From contig NZ_BCMG01000010.1 of NCBI RefSeq assembly GCF_002217945.1, positions 62,001 to 126,000 of the forward strand: a stretch of DNA of 64,000 nt, read 5' to 3'. This stretch comes from Secundilactobacillus silagei JCM 19001 (GTDB taxonomy: Bacteria > Bacillota > Bacilli > Lactobacillales > Lactobacillaceae). Position numbers and translations under genes: made by a program. How positions within the stretch are numbered: position 1 is the first letter of the stretch; each line of letters starts with the position of its first letter. Below, piece by piece: positions 8,149 through 18,341 of the stretch. Below the pieces are notes generated by a model. It searched no databases, was not told the origin of the DNA, and saw nothing but the letters and a program-made list of their open reading frames with translations.

Positions 8149-9984
8149 TTGAAAACCAGAGATGACATTCGTAACATCGCAATTATTGCCCACGTTGACC
8201 ACGGTAAGACAACCTTGGTTAATGAATTAATGAAGCAATCAGATACATTAGATAGCCATACGGAGATTGCCGACCGTGCGCTGGATTCCAACGATATTGA
8301 AAAGGAACGTGGGATTACGATCCTGTCGAAGAACACTGCTGTTCGTTACGGCGACAAGCAGATCAACATCCTGGATACCCCAGGACATGCTGACTTCGGT
8401 GGTGAAGTTGAGCGGATCATGCGAATGGTTGATGGTGTTTTGCTGGTTGTTGATGCCTTTGAAGGTACCATGCCACAAACCCGTTTCGTTTTGAAGAAAG
8501 CCTTGGAACAACATTTGACACCAATCGTTGTGATCAACAAAGTTGACCGCCCAGGTGCCCGTCCTTCAGAAGTTGTTGATGAAGTTTTGGACCTGTTCAT
8601 TGAATTAGGTGCTGACGAAGATCAACTTGATTTCCCAGTCGTTTATGCTTCAGCTATGAACGGGACTTCAAGCTACGATCCTGACATTTCAACGCAAGAA
8701 CACACCATGAAGCCAATTTTTGATACCATCATCAAGCACATTCCATCACCACTGGATAACTCGGACGAACCACTTCAATTCCAAGTTGCCTTACTGGATT
8801 ACAACGATTTCGTTGGCCGTGTTGGGATTGGCCGGATCTTCCGTGGAACCATTAAAGTTGGGGACCACGTTACGGTTATGAAGCTTGATGGCACCACTAA
8901 GGACTTCCGGGTCACTAAGCTGTTTGGTTTCTTCGGTTTGAAGCGTTTGGAAATCAACGAAGCCCACGCCGGTGACTTGATTGCCGTTTCTGGGATGGAA
9001 GATATTAACGTTGGTGAAACGGTGACGGCTTCTGATACCAAAGAAGCATTACCACTTCTGCGGATCGATGAACCAACCCTGCAAATGACTTTCCGGACTA
9101 ACAACTCACCATTTGCTGGTCAAGACGGTAAGTTTGTTACCAGCCGTCAGTTGGAAGAACGTTTGAAGACTGAATTGGAAACCGATGTTTCGTTACGTGT
9201 TGACAATACTGACGAACCAGGTGCCTGGGTTGTTTCCGGCCGTGGTGAATTGCATTTGTCAATCTTGATTGAAACCCTTCGTCGTGAAGGCTTTGAACTC
9301 CAAGTATCACGTCCAGAAGTTATTTACCGAGACATTGATGGCAAGAAGTCAGAACCATTTGAAGAGGTTCAAATCGATACCCCTGACGAATACACTGGTA
9401 GCGTGATCGACTCACTTTCACAACGTAAAGGTGAGATGCAGAACATGGAAAGTACTGATAACGGCCAAACACGTTTGACCTTCTTAGCACCTTCACGTGG
9501 TTTGATCGGTTACTCAACTGAATTCATGTCAATGACTCGTGGTTATGGTATCTTGAACCATACCTTCAAGAAGTACGCCCCAGTGATCAAGAACTGGAAC
9601 CCTGGCCGTAAAAAGGGTACTTTAGTATCAATGAATGCTGGTAAGGCAACGACTTATGCCATGATGGGTGTTGAATCCCGTGGGACCTTGTTGATCGATC
9701 CAGGTACTGATGTATACGAAGGTATGATTATCGGTGAAAACAGCCGTGAAAATGACATTACCGTTAACATCACCAAGGGTAAGAACTTGACCAACGTCCG
9801 TGCTGCCGGTTCTGATGACATGGCCCGTATCAAGACTCCTGTTCATTTATCACTTGAAGAATCACTTGAATTCTTGAACACTGATGAATATTGCGAAGTT
9901 ACCCCTGACCACGTTCGTCTGCGGAAGCAAATTCTGAGCACTAACGAACGTGAAAAGGCTGCTAAGCGTGCTCGTCACAACTAG
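8149..9984 (+). CDS. typA: Translational GTPase TypA/BipA
   Basis: 611 residues, full length. Ribosome-associated GTPase with P-loop AHVDHGKT (14-21), the ERGITI effector segment, DTPGHADF and NKVD, then EF-G-like domains and the TypA-specific C-terminal domain. It acts in ribosome assembly and stress or cold adaptation. It starts with TTG at 8149, the only good match to the family start ([18 protein letters not shown]), behind GAAAGGAAG. Monocistronic: terminators lie on both sides. Confidence 0.96.
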   Translation: MKTRDDIRNIAIIAHVDHGKTTLVNELMKQSDTLDSHTEIADRALDSNDIEKERGITILSKNTAVRYGDKQINILDTPGHADFGGEVERIMRMVDGVLLVVDAFEGTMPQTRFVLKKALEQHLTPIVVINKVDRPGARPSEVVDEVLDLFIELGADEDQLDFPVVYASAMNGTSSYDPDISTQEHTMKPIFDTIIKHIPSPLDNSDEPLQFQVALLDYNDFVGRVGIGRIFRGTIKVGDHVTVMKLDGTTKDFRVTKLFGFFGLKRLEINEAHAGDLIAVSGMEDINVGETVTASDTKEALPLLRIDEPTLQMTFRTNNSPFAGQDGKFVTSRQLEERLKTELETDVSLRVDNTDEPGAWVVSGRGELHLSILIETLRREGFELQVSRPEVIYRDIDGKKSEPFEEVQIDTPDEYTGSVIDSLSQRKGEMQNMESTDNGQTRLTFLAPSRGLIGYSTEFMSMTRGYGILNHTFKKYAPVIKNWNPGRKKGTLVSMNAGKATTYAMMGVESRGTLLIDPGTDVYEGMIIGENSRENDITVNITKGKNLTNVRAAGSDDMARIKTPVHLSLEESLEFLNTDEYCEVTPDHVRLRKQILSTNEREKAAKRARHN

Positions 9985-10027
9985 CCTAAATTAAAAATTT
10001 AATGATCGGTGAATTTTTGCCGATGAT

Positions 10028-10096
10028 AAAGGTCCTCCTATGGTTGAGGGATGAAGATTTCATTCATCTCTCAATCGTGGGAGGACCTTTTATTTT
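10028..10096 (+). terminator. Terminator after typA
   Basis: A long stem-loop with arms starting AAAGGTCCTCC (10028-10038) and ending GGAGGACCTTT (10080-10090), with further pairing inside, followed by TATTTT. Confidence 0.9.
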
Positions 10097-10519
10097 AGCG
10101 TCAATTATGATATTAATTTGACAGTTGTTTATAAATGTATCATTTAGAGTAACTAAATTAGCAATGGAACATTAAGATTTATAGAAGTTGTTCAGATAGT
10201 TAGAGAAAGATGGTTAAAGCATGGCATTGTAATTAAGATGAAATCTTATTCTGGTATACAATTCATAGGTTGTGCGTTATACTTTTTTTATCTGATGTGT
10301 GGCATTAAATTGGTTAACGCCGTGTATCAGTTCGATTATTTGCAAAATAGCGTGTCCATTATGGGGGATCTCGCTTGCAATAACGATCTTAAAATTAAAA
10401 GGGTGGGGATCCTATGGAAAAAATTGAACTTGCAATCAGCCGGTTATTTGATAGCTAGATAATTGAAATAAGGCATAGTTATTATTTTAATCAATCGGTG
10501 TTAAAAGGGAGACAAATTC
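10097..10519 (+). other. Long leader region before the adhesin gene
   Basis: About 420 nt with no convincing gene. A TTGACA at 10118-10123 has no good -10 at normal spacing. A 14-codon frame (10414-10458) has an AAAGGGTGGGG ribosome binding site and ends 61 nt before the adhesin start; it could be a leader peptide or chance. The adhesin's own ribosome binding site is AAAAGGGAG just before 10520. Confidence 0.5.
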
Positions 10520-11413
10520 ATGGTAGGGAAAAATAATCAATCAAAGACGATTCAGACTAATTTAAAACAGCATTACAAATCGTATAAAGTCGGTAGGCAA
10601 TGGGTATTTGTCAGCCTTGCTAGCTTATCTATGGGGGCAGCACTGTTTTTAGGTGCTAGTACCAGCTATGCAGCAGAGAATCCGGATACGACACCTGAAA
10701 CTGAAAGTAATCAAACGTCAGCTGCGGTAGCTAGTGTCACGACAGCTAAGACGGTGACGTTGCCGGCATCAACTGAACCGGCACAATCAGCAGTGAAGGA
10801 CGCGGTAACTGCGACTAAGCCAGCGACGACAAATGTAACCGCTGTTAATGATCATACTTCTGATAAGAATGCTAGTGCGGTGAAGGTGGCTGAGACTAAA
10901 CAAGCTGTTTCTGCAACTAAGCCTAGTGATCAACCTGGTGAACAACAGCCGGCAGCAGCTACTCATGTGGATAACGCAACGCCAACAGCACCACAGTCTG
11001 AGTCTAAAACCGGAAATAACGGGTTAAATGACGCGACAAATCATGGTGAACAAGTTAGTGTGCCTAAAACTGATAGTAAGGTTGTTACTGATTCAACGAG
11101 TACCGGGAATAAAGAAGCAACGACTGCACCAACTGCTGGAGGTAAAAACGATACGCCAGCTAGTTCTGAAACGACCGCACCTGCTAAGGCAGATACACCA
11201 GGCAGGACCGCAGCGATAGGTACAGTACCTACTCAAGTAGATACGATCAAAGTCGCCCAGTTGAAAGCGCAAATGAAAACACTATTAGTTGATCCAACCG
11301 CGGTTGACATCACTCAAGCCCAGACGATTGGCTCAGAGCTGTATGCACTGACTGGGCAGCCACAGAAGATTGCAGCGTTGCAGCGGTCGCGGATGGCGAA
11401 CAACCATCAGTAG
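10520..11413 (+). CDS. LPxTG-type adhesin, N-terminal part (gene broken by frameshift)
   Basis: 297 residues. A long N-terminal export signal with a KxYKxGKxW-type motif (KSYKVGRQW, residues 20-28), a hydrophobic core (29-45) and a likely cleavage after the SYA near residue 51. The rest is a Ser/Thr/Ala-rich low-complexity stretch to about residue 240, typical of the exposed stalk of lactobacillar surface proteins. The frame stops at 11413, while the continuing adhesin sequence is open in another frame from 11308. So this is the signal-peptide end of a single large gene continued by 11464-16659. As it stands the product would be exported but not anchored. Ribosome binding site AAAAGGGAG. Confidence 0.85.
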   Translation: MVGKNNQSKTIQTNLKQHYKSYKVGRQWVFVSLASLSMGAALFLGASTSYAAENPDTTPETESNQTSAAVASVTTAKTVTLPASTEPAQSAVKDAVTATKPATTNVTAVNDHTSDKNASAVKVAETKQAVSATKPSDQPGEQQPAAATHVDNATPTAPQSESKTGNNGLNDATNHGEQVSVPKTDSKVVTDSTSTGNKEATTAPTAGGKNDTPASSETTAPAKADTPGRTAAIGTVPTQVDTIKVAQLKAQMKTLLVDPTAVDITQAQTIGSELYALTGQPQKIAALQRSRMANNHQ

Positions 11414-11463
11414 TACTGACGACTTCTACCGCTAAGATTGGTTACGGCCAGTCTACTGATGAT

Positions 11464-14400
11464 GTGGTAGTTACCGCTAAGATGACGGTTAATACTGGTG
11501 ATAAAGTTACAATTACTGTACCGACAAATTTAGATGATTTGGAGTGGGATTCGGTAAAATCGGTTGACGACTTACCAAAGGGTGATGGCACAACTGCTTA
11601 TACGAAAAATGCTGATAATACGTACACTATAACCAACACTTTTGCTGAAGGTGGAATCTTTACACAAAAAATAGCCTTGGTACAGTTGGTTAATAATGCT
11701 GGCAAAACGAAATTAACTGCTAATCAAGTTAATACAGAAGCTAAGGGCGATATTACTGCAACAATTAACGGCAATCCAGATTCATCAGCTACAATAACGT
11801 TAACGCAGGAAAGTCAGCCTAAATTGGCGATTTCAACGCCAACACGTGTAAAGCCCAAACCAACGAATGTTACAGATGACAATGGTAAGAATGTTGTGGA
11901 TGCAAATGGCAATCCAATCGTATCAGCGGACGAAGTTATGCCAAATACGGACTATGTCTACCAATTTAACGTCACTGATTCTATCGGTATTAAAGATGAT
12001 TCCGGAAATGGGGTCGATTCTAGACTTAACACTGCTGGAACAACCATTACGATTCCAGTGCCAACTGGCTTTGTTTTAAATGGTGACTTGACCGATTCAC
12101 TCAACGAATTTCCAGTGGGAACTACGTCAGTTACACAAAGTGCAGATGGCAGTAAAGTTATTGTGACAGTACCTGCTAATACTACCGTAGGGCAACAGGG
12201 CTTTTACCTTGCTGGTCAATATACCAACAAGTTGACGAATACAGTACAGACTTTAACCACTAACGGAAAATCAACAGTTACGCAACAAATCCCTAATGGG
12301 CAAACATTGACGGCTACAAGCCAGCCTTGGACTGAAAAAATGATGGCCATAGGTGATGGCGTTACCCCAGCTGTTGGTAACGTTGATATTTATGGTAATA
12401 GTGGTACGGCTCCTAGTAAATTATTGCTACGTGGTAGTGCTGCTGATAATCCTAAATATTTAAGTAGTTATGCATTTGGAGTTAATTCAGCAACACCGAT
12501 TAAAGACGCGCAAATTACGTTAACGGTTCCTGATGGGATTGATGCCACTGGAATTCAGGTTCCAACTGAAACTGTCAACCAAAATAGTTATTTACCAGGA
12601 ACAACTTCGTATGCATACACGATTACACTAGCTGATGGTACTACCCAAGTGGGAACTATTGCAGCAGGTGGAACAATTGTCAAGCAAGGGACGACCACTT
12701 CAACGATAAGTAAAGTTGTTCTTAAGCCTAACTACTTAGCACCAGGTGCAACAACCGGCGCTGTAGGCGCACAAGGTGAAAATAATGCCATTCATTTACT
12801 AGGGAAACTGGCGTCTAAATATTCAAATGGTGATCCTGTAAATGTTAATGATTCATTGAACTTTAAGGTCAACATTCAAATGCCAGAAGATGAATATACT
12901 CGTCTTGCATCAACGCCTGAAACTGTTTCTGATGCACAGGGATACGTTCTAAACTTCTTTTATCAAGGTTCCCATACACCGGGTGAAGATAGCGGCTACG
13001 TTTCCGTTTGTGGGAATGGTACTGGTCACGGTGAGACAACGGAGAACCTTTATGAACCAATCCTATATTTTGTGCTTCCAGCTGCAACCCATGTTAAAGA
13101 CATTAAAGATTTATCAAGAGCGGCTAAAATTTCGTATTATACAACCAGTACCGGACAGACGGGTGTTAAGTTTGATTATACGGGAACGGGTGTTTCAATT
13201 AATACCCACGTTACAGGCCATTATCAGATAGACTTGGCAAATAATGCCGATGCACTTCCTGGTGACTATCCAACTTATCTGTATATTACATCACCAACTA
13301 TTCCACTTATTAGTGATGCCAATAAGGTTAAGGTTGCTGATACATCATTTACTGATGGTGATGCAGATGCAGTTTCCACTGGTTATGATTATAATCATAG
13401 TTGGAAGATTGAAGTTGCTGCTGGAACTGTGGCACAATCAATGGCCCAAGGTAATCAGGATGGCACGGCAACTAATAATGGGACGTCTGACGTGCGAGAC
13501 GGTGATCAGCTGAATTTCTATACCGACATTGTTAATACATCAACAGCTGTCAATAACGCGTCAGTTGCGATTAACCTGCCTAAAGTTGGTGATGATCAAG
13601 GATCAACTTATAATTTTCAATTAACTGGTCCCGTTACGGTTCCAACGACCTATACCACAGCTCCTGGTGCCGGCGCTGGTGCGCCACTAACATCAACGGT
13701 CTTGTACAGCACGAATCGGTATACCAAGACTGACACCACGGCAGTTGATACCACTGGTTATACGCCAGCATCTGCAACTACTGGCTGGAGCAAAGATGAT
13801 TGGTCAAAGGTTCAATCGGTGATTGTTAAAGTGGGTAACATAGCGACTGATACAGAGACCGGTCGAATTAAATTAACTGGTACTACTGAAAACTTTGCGG
13901 ATCAGGCTGGCAAGGTCGGTTATTTACAAACAACGATGTACGCCAACGGTGCCAAGGCATCGGTTGCTGATAAAGCAACTTCTATTGCAATTAAAAGTAC
14001 CTCAACCGTTACCGCGCGGATGCATTACAAGGACAGTACGGGTGCTGATAAATATATTCCGCTTAACGATCTAACCCAGACATTAACAGATAATAAGGAT
14101 ACGTTGAATGTTGGTGATTTTCCGTCACTTGAAGATAAGTTGACTGCTACGGATGCTGCATTAGTACCTGCTGGTTATCATCTGCTAAAAAATCCTGATA
14201 ATACCTTGCAACTTAAGATTGTTAACTCAGACCACGGTGATTATGGTCCTAATGAACCTAATGACACCGCTAAATTTGGTGATGTTTCTAAATATTACTT
14301 TGATGGTGATATTGTTCAATATGAATTATCTAACGTTGAACAGGTATCAGCTCCAGTGACCTACGTGGATGATGATGCGCCTAGTTCAGCCTCTAAAGTG

Positions 14401-16659
14401 GTTAAAACGGCCCCTGATATTTCAGGAAATGTGGGCGATACAGGGACCTACACCGTTGATATGACCGATTTAACACCTAAGGGATACGTATTATCAAAAG
14501 GACAGGATAGCACAGTTTCATATACTTTAGCAGCGTATCCTTCGACTAAAATCACTATTCATCTGAGTCATAAGACCAGTACCATTGATCGTACGACGCC
14601 TAATAGAGATAACAGTGATTTGAATGCAACAATTAACCGAACCATCAATTACGTTTATGGAAATGATACCGATAAGCCGGGAACATCTGCTTCACCAGTG
14701 GTTGTCCAGAAACAAGACTTTACACGAACGGCAGTCATTGATGATGTCACTAAAAACGTCATCAGTTATGGTACTTGGACATCAACGTCTGGAAAGGGCG
14801 AAGGCTTCAATGCGATATCCTCACCAACTATTGCAGGTTACACACCGGATGAGCTAACAGTACCTGGAGTTGCGAAATTGACAGCCACTGATCAGGCACA
14901 GAATGTAACGGTGACCTATAACATTGATCAAAAAGTATTAGTTCACTATATTGATGTGAATGGTTCACATAATGCGGATGGATCACCTAAAACATCGGGC
15001 TGGACGCCAAGTGACGGTACTGAAGTTGCTGGTTCTGCTCAAACGCTAACTGGTGCCGCTGGCGGTAGTTATACGAATACTATTACCGTGCCAGAGAATT
15101 ATACGTTAGTTGGTCAAGATGCCGGAGCGACTAGTGGAACCTATGATAATGATGCAAAAATGGATCAGAATTATAACGTTTATGTCAAACATGCCACGAC
15201 GGCAGTTACGCCGGATAATGCCGCGTTGAAAGCGGCGGTCACGCGGACCATTAATTACGTTTACGGGGATAATACCGTTGATCACCGTAGGGGCGATCAA
15301 GCATTCGATGCTGTTACTCAGCATCAAGACTATACGCGGACAGGGACTGTTGATGAGGTCACCCAAGATGTGACTTATAGTAATTGGACTGCAGTAACTG
15401 GGACCGATGAAGGACTTGGGACAGCAACGCCAAAAGCGCTGACCGGCTACACACCGGATCATTCTTCAGTAGATGCCGGCAACGTTGATCTGACGAAGCT
15501 AACTACTAACGAAGTATTAACACCAGTGATGGTGACCTACAATCCCGACGCTCAAACAGTTCAGATTCACTATATTGATGTGACCGGGACGGATAAGACA
15601 TCGGGCTGGACTGCAGCAGATGGTACTGAAGTGACATCGGCAGAGCAGACGTTGAATGGAACCACGGACGGCGTTTATACTAATGGCATCCTTCCACCAA
15701 TGAATTATGTGAAAGTCGGTCAGGATACCGGTGCAGCTAGTGGGTTCTACGATAATAATGATAAAGCGGATCAGAATTATAATGTGTACGTCACGCATGG
15801 GATCAGTCATACTCAAACCATAACGACACGGACCATTAACTACTTTATCCAAGGAACAACAACCCCAGTGCATGCATCCGTAGTGCAGCCATTGACTTGG
15901 AATATTGAAACAGATAAGATCACTGGCGTTAGCGTTGCAACACCTCAGGGTGGCTACGGCAAAGCGAACTCACCACTCGTTTCTGGCTATACGTTTGATA
16001 AGGATACCGTTGACGGTCAATATCCAGCACCCGTAACTGGTAAGAGTGGTGGTAACACCGAGGAGACAGTTTACTACACGGCTAACCCAGTAACGCATCT
16101 AGGTGGTGGCAATCCTATCCCAAGTCACCCAAACGATGGCAATCCGATACCTAGTTCTCCAATAACACCAAGCAAGCCAGAAGATGGCGATCCAGTACCC
16201 GGTTCTCCAGTAACACCAACACAACCAGGAGATAAGGGCACCACGCCAACAACTTCAACTGGTACGGCTACGAACAAGAACCGGACGCCAAATCAGCCAG
16301 AAACGAAGCCAAAGACGGATGGCAGCCAAACTACGAATCAGTCAAGCGGTGGTATGGCAACCGGTGGTGTTGGAAACGGTCGGGCAGACGCTACTGGTCA
16401 AATGAGCCAGATGACTTCTGCTCAGACCAGTGCAGGTCAAGCCTCAGCTACCCAGACTAACGCAACAGCATCATTAACTGATCAGCAGACTGGCAATGGT
16501 ACGGTTGTTTCTGATGGTACCGCTACTGGTAAAACAACTACCAAGCTGCCACAGACCAGTGAGCAAAGCACCAGCGTTTGGTCAGCCTTAGGACTTGGTA
16601 TGATGAGTATCTTGAGTCTGTTTGGTTTAGCAAAACGTAAGAAACACGATAATGACTAA
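11464..16659 (+). CDS. LPxTG-type mucin-binding adhesin, C-terminal part (gene broken by frameshift)
   Basis: 1731 residues from the first possible start, but the frame is open back to 11308 and reads DGEQPSVVLTTSTAKIGYG before it, so this is a continuation of the gene at 10520 and lacks its own signal. Order: beta-rich N-terminal adhesin domains; from residue 1059, two long repeats with RTINYVYG and HYIDV motifs typical of Mub B2/MucBP mucin-binding domains, then a partial third from 1456; a Pro/Gly/Asn-rich wall-spanning region; and a sortase signal LPQTSE (from residue 1695), hydrophobic segment and KRKK tail. Probably a mucus or host-glycan adhesin when intact. Separated from its signal peptide, it should not reach the surface unless the frame is restored. 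Confidence 0.88.
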   Translation: MVVTAKMTVNTGDKVTITVPTNLDDLEWDSVKSVDDLPKGDGTTAYTKNADNTYTITNTFAEGGIFTQKIALVQLVNNAGKTKLTANQVNTEAKGDITATINGNPDSSATITLTQESQPKLAISTPTRVKPKPTNVTDDNGKNVVDANGNPIVSADEVMPNTDYVYQFNVTDSIGIKDDSGNGVDSRLNTAGTTITIPVPTGFVLNGDLTDSLNEFPVGTTSVTQSADGSKVIVTVPANTTVGQQGFYLAGQYTNKLTNTVQTLTTNGKSTVTQQIPNGQTLTATSQPWTEKMMAIGDGVTPAVGNVDIYGNSGTAPSKLLLRGSAADNPKYLSSYAFGVNSATPIKDAQITLTVPDGIDATGIQVPTETVNQNSYLPGTTSYAYTITLADGTTQVGTIAAGGTIVKQGTTTSTISKVVLKPNYLAPGATTGAVGAQGENNAIHLLGKLASKYSNGDPVNVNDSLNFKVNIQMPEDEYTRLASTPETVSDAQGYVLNFFYQGSHTPGEDSGYVSVCGNGTGHGETTENLYEPILYFVLPAATHVKDIKDLSRAAKISYYTTSTGQTGVKFDYTGTGVSINTHVTGHYQIDLANNADALPGDYPTYLYITSPTIPLISDANKVKVADTSFTDGDADAVSTGYDYNHSWKIEVAAGTVAQSMAQGNQDGTATNNGTSDVRDGDQLNFYTDIVNTSTAVNNASVAINLPKVGDDQGSTYNFQLTGPVTVPTTYTTAPGAGAGAPLTSTVLYSTNRYTKTDTTAVDTTGYTPASATTGWSKDDWSKVQSVIVKVGNIATDTETGRIKLTGTTENFADQAGKVGYLQTTMYANGAKASVADKATSIAIKSTSTVTARMHYKDSTGADKYIPLNDLTQTLTDNKDTLNVGDFPSLEDKLTATDAALVPAGYHLLKNPDNTLQLKIVNSDHGDYGPNEPNDTAKFGDVSKYYFDGDIVQYELSNVEQVSAPVTYVDDDAPSSASKVVKTAPDISGNVGDTGTYTVDMTDLTPKGYVLSKGQDSTVSYTLAAYPSTKITIHLSHKTSTIDRTTPNRDNSDLNATINRTINYVYGNDTDKPGTSASPVVVQKQDFTRTAVIDDVTKNVISYGTWTSTSGKGEGFNAISSPTIAGYTPDELTVPGVAKLTATDQAQNVTVTYNIDQKVLVHYIDVNGSHNADGSPKTSGWTPSDGTEVAGSAQTLTGAAGGSYTNTITVPENYTLVGQDAGATSGTYDNDAKMDQNYNVYVKHATTAVTPDNAALKAAVTRTINYVYGDNTVDHRRGDQAFDAVTQHQDYTRTGTVDEVTQDVTYSNWTAVTGTDEGLGTATPKALTGYTPDHSSVDAGNVDLTKLTTNEVLTPVMVTYNPDAQTVQIHYIDVTGTDKTSGWTAADGTEVTSAEQTLNGTTDGVYTNGILPPMNYVKVGQDTGAASGFYDNNDKADQNYNVYVTHGISHTQTITTRTINYFIQGTTTPVHASVVQPLTWNIETDKITGVSVATPQGGYGKANSPLVSGYTFDKDTVDGQYPAPVTGKSGGNTEETVYYTANPVTHLGGGNPIPSHPNDGNPIPSSPITPSKPEDGDPVPGSPVTPTQPGDKGTTPTTSTGTATNKNRTPNQPETKPKTDGSQTTNQSSGGMATGGVGNGRADATGQMSQMTSAQTSAGQASATQTNATASLTDQQTGNGTVVSDGTATGKTTTKLPQTSEQSTSVWSALGLGMMSILSLFGLAKRKKHDND
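14638..16080 (+). repeat. Mucin-binding (Mub B2-like) repeats in the adhesin
   Basis: The RTINY motif recurs at 14638, 15244 and 15829 (spacing 606 and 585 nt). The first two units are clearly homologous at the protein level along their full length; the third is partial and diverged (RTINYFIQG). Their DNA is not identical, so this is an old duplication. Confidence 0.8.
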
Positions 16660-16680
16660 CGGCTATAAAGTTAGCTAGTG

Positions 16681-16715
16681 AAAAGCGCACTTCAATTTCT
16701 GGAGTGCGCTTTTTG
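16681..16715 (+). terminator. Terminator after the adhesin
   Basis: AAAAGCGCACTT / GGAGTGCGCTTTTT stem-loop directly after the coding region. Confidence 0.9.
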
Positions 16716-16768
16716 TAACCTAAATTTCAACTAAGTTACCCGGCTAAATTCTAAAGGTTTTCTACGGA

Positions 16769-16799
16769 TTTACATCAAATCTGGGCGATATGCTATAAT
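16769..16799 (+). promoter_or_regulatory. Predicted ftsW operon promoter
   Basis: TTTACA (16769-16774), a 19-nt spacer and TATAAT (16794-16799) with an extended -10 TG (TGCTATAAT), 49 nt before ftsW. The extended -10 compensates for the long spacer. Confidence 0.55.
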
Positions 16800-16848
16800 T
16801 AAGAAAGTTTATTTAAGAAAATTAGCGGAGTAGTTTGGGGATTTTCAA

Positions 16849-18054
16849 ATGCGAAGATGGCAAAGATTTACGGCAGCAATCAAGAGAAATTTCAGTTTCA
16901 GAAAATTAAAAGATCTAGACTATTGGCTCATTGTGCCGTACCTGATTTTATGTGCGATCGGGGTCGTAATGGTCTATTCAGCCAGCTCTAACGTTGCCGT
17001 TCAAATGGGTTCAACACCAATCAGCTATTTGTTTAAGCAGCTGCTGTTTGTGATACTAGGCTTCTGTATTGTGCTGGTTGTGTTTATGATTCCGCGTCAC
17101 GTTTTGGCTGACGGTCAGCTTACCATGGTAGCTTATGTTTTCTTACTTTTTGCACTAATTGGTTTGTTAGCTGTTGGTCAAACGGTTAATGGTGCGGCTG
17201 GCTGGTTTAGGCTGGGATCCTTTAGTATTCAGCCTGCTGAACTGGTCAAAGTGGTACTGATTTTGTTAATGGCAAAAGCCTTGAGCGTGCCAAGTTGGAA
17301 TGACGATGTCGTTGGTGGCCACTGGTGGCGTGGTGTACGAGTCCCAGTGCTTATGTGTGCGATCATGGTCGGGTTGGTTCTGATTCAGCCGGATATGGGG
17401 AGTGCTGTAATTATCGCCACCATCATCTTTATTATGTGTTTGAGCAGTGGGTATTCGTTTAAAATCAGCTATAAGATCTTGGGCGGTGTTACCGCAGTTA
17501 TCGCGCTGATCGTTTTCCCGATTGCTTTAGTGCTATCAGAATCAGGGACGGTTAAGTCTTATAAATTAGCGCGGTTAGTGGCCTTTATTGATCCCTTTGG
17601 CCATGCCAACGGTTCTGGTCAGCAACTGGTCAATTCATACTACGCCTTGAGTAACGGCGGGGTGTTTGGCGTTGGGCTGGGCAATTCGATTCAAAAGCGC
17701 GGTTATTTGCCGGAACCCAACACCGACTTTATCATGGCAATTACCGGTGAAGAGCTTGGGCTGATCGGGGTGGTCATCATTATGCTGCTACTGGGAATCA
17801 TTGTTTGGCGGATCATCCGAATCGGCATTCGATCCGCTGATTCGTTCAATACCTTGGTCTGCTATGGCGTGGCGACTTACTTTGCCGTTCAGGCTTTTAT
17901 CAATGTCGGTGGCGTGATCGGCTGGCTGCCAATTACCGGGGTGACTTTTCCCTTTATCAGTTATGGCGGGTCAAGTATGTTTTCACTGACACTTTCTTTA
18001 GGAATTGTGTTAAATATTAGTGCGGATGAACGCAGAAGGCGGGGGTTAGCATAA
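16849..18054 (+). CDS. ftsW: FtsW/RodA/SpoVE family peptidoglycan polymerase
   Basis: 401 residues, about ten membrane segments. A SEDS-family glycosyltransferase that polymerises lipid II, partnered with a class B PBP. Family signatures: VYSASS near the first membrane segment, the conserved NTDFIMAITGEELGL region, and GVTFPFISYGGSSM near the end. FtsW (septal) is preferred over RodA by comparison with this locus in related bacteria, where ftsW sits by ylbG, rsmD and coaD; the sequence alone leaves RodA possible. Overlaps ylbG by one base (TAATG). Confidence 0.9.
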   Translation: MRRWQRFTAAIKRNFSFRKLKDLDYWLIVPYLILCAIGVVMVYSASSNVAVQMGSTPISYLFKQLLFVILGFCIVLVVFMIPRHVLADGQLTMVAYVFLLFALIGLLAVGQTVNGAAGWFRLGSFSIQPAELVKVVLILLMAKALSVPSWNDDVVGGHWWRGVRVPVLMCAIMVGLVLIQPDMGSAVIIATIIFIMCLSSGYSFKISYKILGGVTAVIALIVFPIALVLSESGTVKSYKLARLVAFIDPFGHANGSGQQLVNSYYALSNGGVFGVGLGNSIQKRGYLPEPNTDFIMAITGEELGLIGVVIIMLLLGIIVWRIIRIGIRSADSFNTLVCYGVATYFAVQAFINVGGVIGWLPITGVTFPFISYGGSSMFSLTLSLGIVLNISADERRRRGLA

Positions 18055-18341
18055 TGGATATTCAATCACGGACGAATCTGGTCGTTTACGTGGCTAGTTT
18101 GCGTCAAGTGCGACAGCTGAAGCGGTATGGTCATTTGGAATATGTTTCAAAACGGATGCGCTATGCCATTATCTATGTCAATGAGGAAGATGCTAAAGAG
18201 ACGATCAACCGGTTAAAGCAATTGCGGTTTGTTAAACGGATCATTGAGTCTCCTCGAAACGAACTGATGGATCTGCTGGGGTTATCCGGCAAGCCGGATG
18301 CCAAGGAAGATCAAATTAACTTTGAAGAGGATGAAGAATAA
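18054..18341 (+). CDS. UPF0298 family protein (YlbG-like)
   Basis: 95 residues, matching the small cytoplasmic UPF0298/YlbG family (RTNLVVYVASLRQVRQLKRYG, KRMRYAIIYVNEEDA, LRFVKRIIESPR). Function unknown. It overlaps ftsW upstream and rsmD downstream by one base each (TAATG both times), so it is translationally coupled in the ftsW-ylbG-rsmD-coaD operon. The acidic C-terminal tail is variable in the family. Confidence 0.9.
   Translation: MDIQSRTNLVVYVASLRQVRQLKRYGHLEYVSKRMRYAIIYVNEEDAKETINRLKQLRFVKRIIESPRNELMDLLGLSGKPDAKEDQINFEEDEE

Noticed and set aside
10238-10462. 74-residue open frame before the adhesin
   Set aside because: No ribosome binding site, no recognisable family and unusual composition; it lies in the adhesin leader.
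15106-15873. 118-residue minus-strand frames in the adhesin repeats
   Set aside because: They arise twice because the repeat is duplicated; neither has a ribosome binding site or signal.
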